NCBI GenBank assembly: GCA_020636325.1
Contig: JACJYC010000006.1
Span: forward strand, 297,501-331,176
Source of the DNA: Lewinellaceae bacterium
Lineage (GTDB): Bacteria; Bacteroidota; Bacteroidia; Chitinophagales; Saprospiraceae
Direction of reading: 5' to 3'
DNA: 33,676 nucleotides
The notes under the pieces were generated by a model, which was not told the DNA's origin, made no database searches, and saw only the letters and a program-made list of their open reading frames with translations. Positions 29,900 through 33,676 of this stretch are shown here, piece after piece. The position numbers and the translations under genes are program-made. The stretch's first letter is position 1. Each line of letters begins with the position of its first letter.

Positions 29900-31156
29900 T
29901 TAATTTGGGAAAAACAATTCAAAATGAGCGCCTGCTCCGCGGGTACTGCTCAACTGGATGCGGCCCATATGCATTTCAACGATCTTTTTGGCGTAAGCCA
30001 GTCCCAGGCCGAACCCTTTCTGGTCGCCGGAGCCGCGGTAATACTTATTGAAAATCATTTCCTGCTCCTTTTCATTCAGGCCTACGCCGTTGTCTTCGAA
30101 CAGCACGGTGCACCCTTCGGCTGATGGCCGGAAACCGATGTGGATGGCGGTCTTTCCCGGGTTGTATTTGAGGGCGTTATCGAGGAGGTTGCGGAATACA
30201 TTGGAGAGGTGAAAAGCGTCGCCGGTGACGGAGCAGGGCGTTTGGGAGCCGTCGAGGTGGACCTGGGCTTCTTTTTCCCGGATCTGCAATTCCATGCTGC
30301 CGACCACTTCGCCGATGAGTTTTTGCAGGTCGACGGGCGATTTTTTCAAGAGGTAATCCCCTTTTTCGAGGGTGGCCAGGTGCAGGACGCTTTCCACCTG
30401 TTTCATGAGGTGGTCGGATTCCTTGCGGATGATCTCCAGGTAGGGATTCGACCGGAGCTCCTGGTCTTTTTTGCTCAGCAAGCCGCTTGCCAGACGGATA
30501 TTGGTCAGGGGTGTCCGGAACTCATGCGTCATATGGTTGAAGAAATCGCGGTTGAGGTCGCTCATCTTTTTCTGGCGGAGCAAATAGTAGGAGGCCAGGG
30601 TAAAGATCCCGCTGATGAACAGCAAAATGACAATGGAAGCGCCGACCATCCAGCCCATTTTGTCGAGGATATAGCCGGCTTTTCCCTTGAACTGCAACTG
30701 GAGCATATGGGTATCGTCCTGGAGGATAGGGGTCAGTGCGCAGGAAAAGGGCGGAATTTCACCCTGTTCGACGTTGAGGGTGTCCTTGGGCGCTATAACG
30801 GCTTCGTAGGGCAGGGAGATCTGGTAGAAATTGAGGGACTGGGCCAGCGTCTGGTTCATGCCGGTGGCGGTCGGGAGTTCATCCACGGATTGCATGCAGC
30901 CGGGTTGGGTGTTGACCTCGGCGCAGCAGGCGCGGAAACTGGCAGAGCTGTTCTGGTCGGCTGCCAGCGATTCCACGGCGCTGCACAGGGCCATATTGAC
31001 CCGGTTGTTGAACTGTTCTTCGATCAGCCGGCTGGAATGTTTCATCCAGTTCACCTGGAAGGCGATCAGCGCTACCATGGCCAGGGCGCAGGCGCCGATC
31101 AGGAGGCTGATCTGGCGGCGTTTCAGGAATTGCACGATTGTTTCGGGGTTGACCAT
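29900..31156 (-). CDS. Sensor histidine kinase with cysteine-containing periplasmic domain
   Basis: A 418-residue kinase from the ATG of MVNPETIVQFLKRRQ; an upstream in-frame ATG at 31234 would add 26 non-membrane residues and is less likely. There is one membrane helix at ~16-38, an extracytoplasmic sensor region (~39-167) with five cysteines (C58, C77, C78, C87, C139), and a second helix at ~168-193. The catalytic core follows: H-box MTHEFRTPLTN (H211), N-box NVFRNLLDNALKYN, G1 FEDNGVGLNE, F-box FNKYYRG and G2 GFGLGLAYAKKI. It phosphorylates the adjacent OmpR-family regulator. The sensed signal is unknown; the cysteines suggest redox or metal sensing, which is inference. Confidence 0.95.
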   Translation of the reverse strand: MVNPETIVQFLKRRQISLLIGACALAMVALIAFQVNWMKHSSRLIEEQFNNRVNMALCSAVESLAADQNSSASFRACCAEVNTQPGCMQSVDELPTATGMNQTLAQSLNFYQISLPYEAVIAPKDTLNVEQGEIPPFSCALTPILQDDTHMLQLQFKGKAGYILDKMGWMVGASIVILLFISGIFTLASYYLLRQKKMSDLNRDFFNHMTHEFRTPLTNIRLASGLLSKKDQELRSNPYLEIIRKESDHLMKQVESVLHLATLEKGDYLLKKSPVDLQKLIGEVVGSMELQIREKEAQVHLDGSQTPCSVTGDAFHLSNVFRNLLDNALKYNPGKTAIHIGFRPSAEGCTVLFEDNGVGLNEKEQEMIFNKYYRGSGDQKGFGLGLAYAKKIVEMHMGRIQLSSTRGAGAHFELFFPN

Positions 31157-31489
31157 ATAATGGATGATTATATCTTTGGTGCGGGAGGGGAGAAGGTAAC
31201 GGGGCGTCCGCCTGTTCAACGCCGGCGGTGTCATTGCGGCGGATGGATGATTTTGCGCCCCTGGTTTCCAACGCGCTTCCCGGCCGGAACAGCCTTATTC
31301 CGGAATATTCGTTTTCAGTGCAAAATAACGCATTTGCGCCAGATCGCCATGCCTGATTAACAGCTCTTTAACAAGTGGGTAACACCTGGGTTGCAAGTAC
31401 CGGCGGATATTGCGCCTACTTTTGCTCTTGTTATTTCCAAAGCCGCAACCCGGCGGATCCGGGTTAACCCTTAAATCAGTCTTTTTACC
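31157..31489. promoter_or_regulatory. Divergent intergenic region between kinase and cysteine-rich gene
   Basis: 333 bases without a gene. It contains a 12-base perfect palindrome TATTCCGGAATA (31296-31307) that could be an operator. A TTG (31391-31393) and TACTTTTG (31417-31424), with a 23-base spacer, form a candidate promoter for the rightward cysteine-rich gene. A TTATTTTG-like sequence on the minus strand (31321-31328) is a weak candidate for the kinase operon. Confidence 0.5.
31391..31424 (+). promoter_or_regulatory. Candidate promoter of the cysteine-rich protein gene
   Basis: TTG (31391-31393), a 23-base spacer and TACTTTTG (31417-31424) fit the Bacteroidota consensus at its upper spacing limit. 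Transcription would start about 60 bases before the ATG at 31490. Confidence 0.45.
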
Positions 31490-31894
31490 ATGAAGAAATT
31501 ATTTTTCCTCTCCGTCCTGTTTTTGACGGCTGCCGCTTTTACGAGCCTTCAGGCCCAATCGTGCCAGCCCAGCCCGCAATGCCAGGCAGCCTGCGCCGCT
31601 AAAAAGTCAGCTGCTGTCAACCAGACTTCCACTGCGGAAGCGAAAACGGTTGCCCTTACGGCGGCTCCGGCTCCTTCGACCGGCAATACGGCCATGCCCC
31701 TGAAATCCTGCCAGGCCGGCGGTACGGTACAACAGGTGAATTTCCTGAATCCGGCCGCTACCACGGCTGCTCTTGACAAGAAATGCAACCCGGCTGACTG
31801 CAAACCCACCGCTGACTGCAACCCGGCCAATTGCAAGCCTGCTGACTGCAATCCGGCGAACTGCAAGGTGAAGAAGGCGGATTCGAGCCTTTGA
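31490..31894 (+). CDS. Small secreted cysteine-rich pentapeptide-repeat protein
   Basis: A 134-residue protein with a strong signal peptide (MKKLFFLSVLFLTAAAFTSLQAQ). The mature part has ten cysteines: C25, C31, C35, C74 and six in a C-terminal repeat at 99, 104, 110, 115, 120 and 125. The repeat reads C-(N/K)-P-A-(D/N), written CNPAD, CKPTAD, CNPAN, CKPAD, CNPAN, CK, so the period is five residues with one six-residue unit. Between the cysteine clusters is an A/T/P-rich linker. No known domain is recognised. Regular C-x4-C spacing with acidic residues could chelate metal or form disulphide ladders. It is divergent from a two-component system whose sensor also contains cysteines. Confidence 0.8.
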   Translation: MKKLFFLSVLFLTAAAFTSLQAQSCQPSPQCQAACAAKKSAAVNQTSTAEAKTVALTAAPAPSTGNTAMPLKSCQAGGTVQQVNFLNPAATTAALDKKCNPADCKPTADCNPANCKPADCNPANCKVKKADSSL

Positions 31895-31902
31895 AATTGA
31901 AT

Positions 31903-31956
31903 CGATTGAATCGATTGATTCGCCACGCCGCGGCGTGGTCGATTGAATCGATTTCG
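31903..31956. repeat. CCACGCCGCGGCGTGG palindrome flanked by ATCGATTGAATCGATT repeats
   Basis: A perfect 16-base palindrome (31923-31938) lies between two copies of TCGATTGAATCGATT (31911 region on the left, from 31939 on the right). The left flank (31903-31919) matches minus strand 2783-2799 exactly over 17 bases. It lies just after the stop of the cysteine-rich gene. Confidence 0.75.
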
Positions 31957-32037
31957 CTGACCAAAGGACGATTAAAATCGGATTATTTAGAATCAATCCT
32001 TCAATCGAGACAAAATTATAAGCTCCAGAAAGCCAAA

Positions 32038-32080
32038 AGGCGCGGGCCGTTCCTATACCGGGGGCGGCCTGTTTTTGTTT
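32038..32080 (+). terminator. Probable terminator of the cysteine-rich gene
   Basis: AGGC (32038-32041) and GCCT (32067-32070), or alternatively GGCCG (32045-32049) with CGGCC (32065-32069), form a G/C-rich stem followed by GTTTTTGTTTT (32071-32081). It lies about 145 bases after the gene and overlaps the -33 region of the next promoter. Confidence 0.5.
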
Positions 32081-32103
32081 TCAGCGGAAAAAATGCACTT
32101 TTG
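32075..32103 (+). promoter_or_regulatory. Candidate promoter of the NhaC-type antiporter gene
   Basis: TTG (32075-32077), an 18-base spacer and CACTTTTG (32096-32103) differ from the Bacteroidota consensus by one base in the -7 box. The predicted start is about 20 bases before the ATG. Confidence 0.4.
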
Positions 32104-32132
32104 CAAAGCATAACCTTTCACAAGCGACATTT

Positions 32133-33635
32133 ATGGAGGCAACACCAGAGATCGTGCATTACGGCATTTTTTCCCTGCTGCCGCCGGTGCTGGCCATTGT
32201 TTTGGCCATTGCCAGCCGGCAGGTATTCTTTTCCCTGTTATTCGGGATCTGGCTCGGCTGGTTGATCCTGAGCAGTTGGAATCCGTTTACGGGGACGCTC
32301 AACACGGTGCAGGCCCTGGTGGATGTATTCCAGGATGCGGGCAATACCCGAACGATCATGTTCTGCGCGCTCGTAGGCGGGCTGATCATCTTCATCCAGC
32401 GGTCGGGTGGGGTAGAGGGGTTCATACAGCGGGTCAGCCGGTTTTTGCTCCGGTATGAGGGCAAGGGGAACGGGCGGGACAAATTTGCCGTCCAGTTTCT
32501 GGCGTGGCTGACGGGCGCCCTGATCTTTGTGGAATCGAGCATTTCGGTCCTGACGGTCGGTGCGTTATACCGGCCGGTTTTTGACAAAATGAAGATTTCG
32601 CGGGAGAAGCTGGCCTATATTGCCGATTCCACGTCGGCGCCGTCGAGCATTCTGATCCCGTTCAACGGGTGGGGCGCCTTCATTATGGGGTTATTGGCGG
32701 CACAGGGTTTCGCCGATCCGTTTCAGACCATGTTCTCGGCCATGCGGTACAATTTCTACCCGATGATCGCCTTGGTGAGCGTTTTGGCGGTCATTTACTG
32801 GAATGTGAATATCGGCCCCATGCGGAAAGCCGAAAAGCGGGTGCGGGAAGAGGGCAAGTTGCTGCCTGACGGGGCGACGCCGATGGTATCGGACGAATTG
32901 ACCGAAGTGGCGACGAAAGAGGGGGTGAAACCGCGGGCGTTCAACATGGTGCTGCCCATTCTGGTGATGGTATTGCTGATGCCGTTGATGCTGGCTTATA
33001 CCGGCTGGTCGGCGGCTGCGGAGGCGATGCCGGAAGCCGGCTGGGGGAGCCGGTTTGTGTTTGCCATCGGGCAGGGATCCGGTTCAACGGCGGTGTTGAC
33101 GGCGGTGCTGAGTTCGCTGATCTTTTCGATGATCCTGTACAAGACGCAGCGGATCATGGGGATACGGGAGATGTTCGACCTGACGATGAAGGGGATTTCC
33201 GGGATGATGCCGCTGGCGTTGCTGATGCTGATGGCCTTTGCCATCGGGGCGGTCTGCAAGAAGCTGGGTACGGGGATCTATGTAGCCGAGATCACGCAAT
33301 CGTGGCTGTCGCCGGGCATGGCGCCGTTCCTCATTTTCCTGATCAGCTGTTTTGTGGCTTTTTCCACGGGTACATCCTGGGGGACGTTCGGCATCATGAT
33401 CCCGATCGCGGTGCCGATGGCGCAACAGATGGGTGCGGATGTGAGCATGGCGATTGCTGCGGCGATCGGCGGCGGCGTGTTCGGGGACCACTGTTCACCG
33501 ATCTCGGACACGACGATCCTGTCGTCGATGGCCTCGGCCAGCGACCATATTGATCATGTGCGGACACAATTGCCGTATGCGCTGATCGCGGGTGCTGGTG
33601 CGGGGTTGATTTATTTGGTGAGTGGGCTTTTGTGA
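32133..33635 (+). CDS. NhaC-family Na+/H+ antiporter
   Basis: A 500-residue polytopic inner-membrane protein with around eleven hydrophobic segments. Family motifs are present: 'DSTSAPSSILIPFNGWGAFIMG' (in part, residues ~168-190), 'STGTSWGTFGIMIPIAVPMA' (~409-430), and 'GGGVFGDHCSPISDTTILSS' (~445-465), the G-D-x-x-S-P-x-S-D-T-T signature of NhaC and related transporters. It exchanges sodium for protons; some close relatives exchange organic acids or amino acids, so the substrate is not certain. No clear terminator follows within the 41 bases left in the window. Confidence 0.9.
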   Translation: MEATPEIVHYGIFSLLPPVLAIVLAIASRQVFFSLLFGIWLGWLILSSWNPFTGTLNTVQALVDVFQDAGNTRTIMFCALVGGLIIFIQRSGGVEGFIQRVSRFLLRYEGKGNGRDKFAVQFLAWLTGALIFVESSISVLTVGALYRPVFDKMKISREKLAYIADSTSAPSSILIPFNGWGAFIMGLLAAQGFADPFQTMFSAMRYNFYPMIALVSVLAVIYWNVNIGPMRKAEKRVREEGKLLPDGATPMVSDELTEVATKEGVKPRAFNMVLPILVMVLLMPLMLAYTGWSAAAEAMPEAGWGSRFVFAIGQGSGSTAVLTAVLSSLIFSMILYKTQRIMGIREMFDLTMKGISGMMPLALLMLMAFAIGAVCKKLGTGIYVAEITQSWLSPGMAPFLIFLISCFVAFSTGTSWGTFGIMIPIAVPMAQQMGADVSMAIAAAIGGGVFGDHCSPISDTTILSSMASASDHIDHVRTQLPYALIAGAGAGLIYLVSGLL

Positions 33636-33676
33636 GGGTGTTAAGGGGTAACTTTTTGTTGCTTCTGGTTTTTGTT

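Noticed and set aside
31149..31178. Plus-strand promoter TTG-N19-TATCTTTG overlapping the kinase start
   Set aside because: It matches the consensus, but lies over 300 bases before the next plus-strand gene and spans the kinase start codon; a nearer candidate promoter exists, so it is probably coincidental.

Overview
The window looks like a chromosomal segment of a Bacteroidota bacterium, probably Saprospiria-like. Four things point there: PorV/PorQ-type and type IX secretion (T9SS) C-terminal-domain proteins, a large carboxypeptidase-regulatory TonB-dependent receptor, almost no Shine-Dalgarno sequences, and candidate promoters of the Bacteroidota form TTG-N(17-23)-TAnnTTTG. The class is inferred from protein style, not from a database search.

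Layout: (1) 1-3689, mostly minus strand: the tail of a serine hydrolase, a Uma2-like nuclease-fold gene, mnmG, and an overlapping greA-HIT pair. (2) 3690-13070, minus strand: a three-gene operon encoding a TonB-dependent receptor, a 1344-residue secreted protein with a T9SS-like C-terminal domain, and a PorV/PorQ-family outer-membrane protein. It ends in a strong terminator and is preceded by about 300 nt of structured leader. (3) 13150-26957, plus strand: the core information-processing cluster tRNA-Thr(TGT), Tyr(GTA), Gly(TCC), Thr(GGT), tuf, tRNA-Trp(CCA), secE, nusG, rplK, rplA, rplJ, rplL, rpoB, rpoC, closed by two tandem terminators. (4) 26966-29161: a glycosyltransferase gene, a compound palindrome/GA-rich repeat array, two small secreted-protein genes on the minus strand and an exact octamer tandem repeat. 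(5) 29162-33676: a histidine kinase/response regulator pair (minus), divergent from a small secreted cysteine-rich pentapeptide-repeat protein, then an NhaC-type Na+/H+ antiporter.

The core cluster makes elongation factor Tu, the SecE translocon subunit, NusG, the L11/L1/L10/L12 stalk and L1 proteins, and both large RNA polymerase subunits. The order of the four tRNAs before tuf matches the classical E. coli thrU-tyrU-glyT-thrT-tufB arrangement. The receptor/secreted protein/PorV trio reads as one surface-protein export or uptake module.

The least explained parts are the structured leader of the receptor operon, the 27.56-27.98 kb compound repeat array with its related octamer tract at 28.96-29.06 kb, the cysteine-repeat protein next to a kinase with a cysteine-containing sensor domain, and several intergenic palindromes and dispersed short repeats. 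No CRISPR array, prophage, insertion sequence or recognisable defence system was seen.
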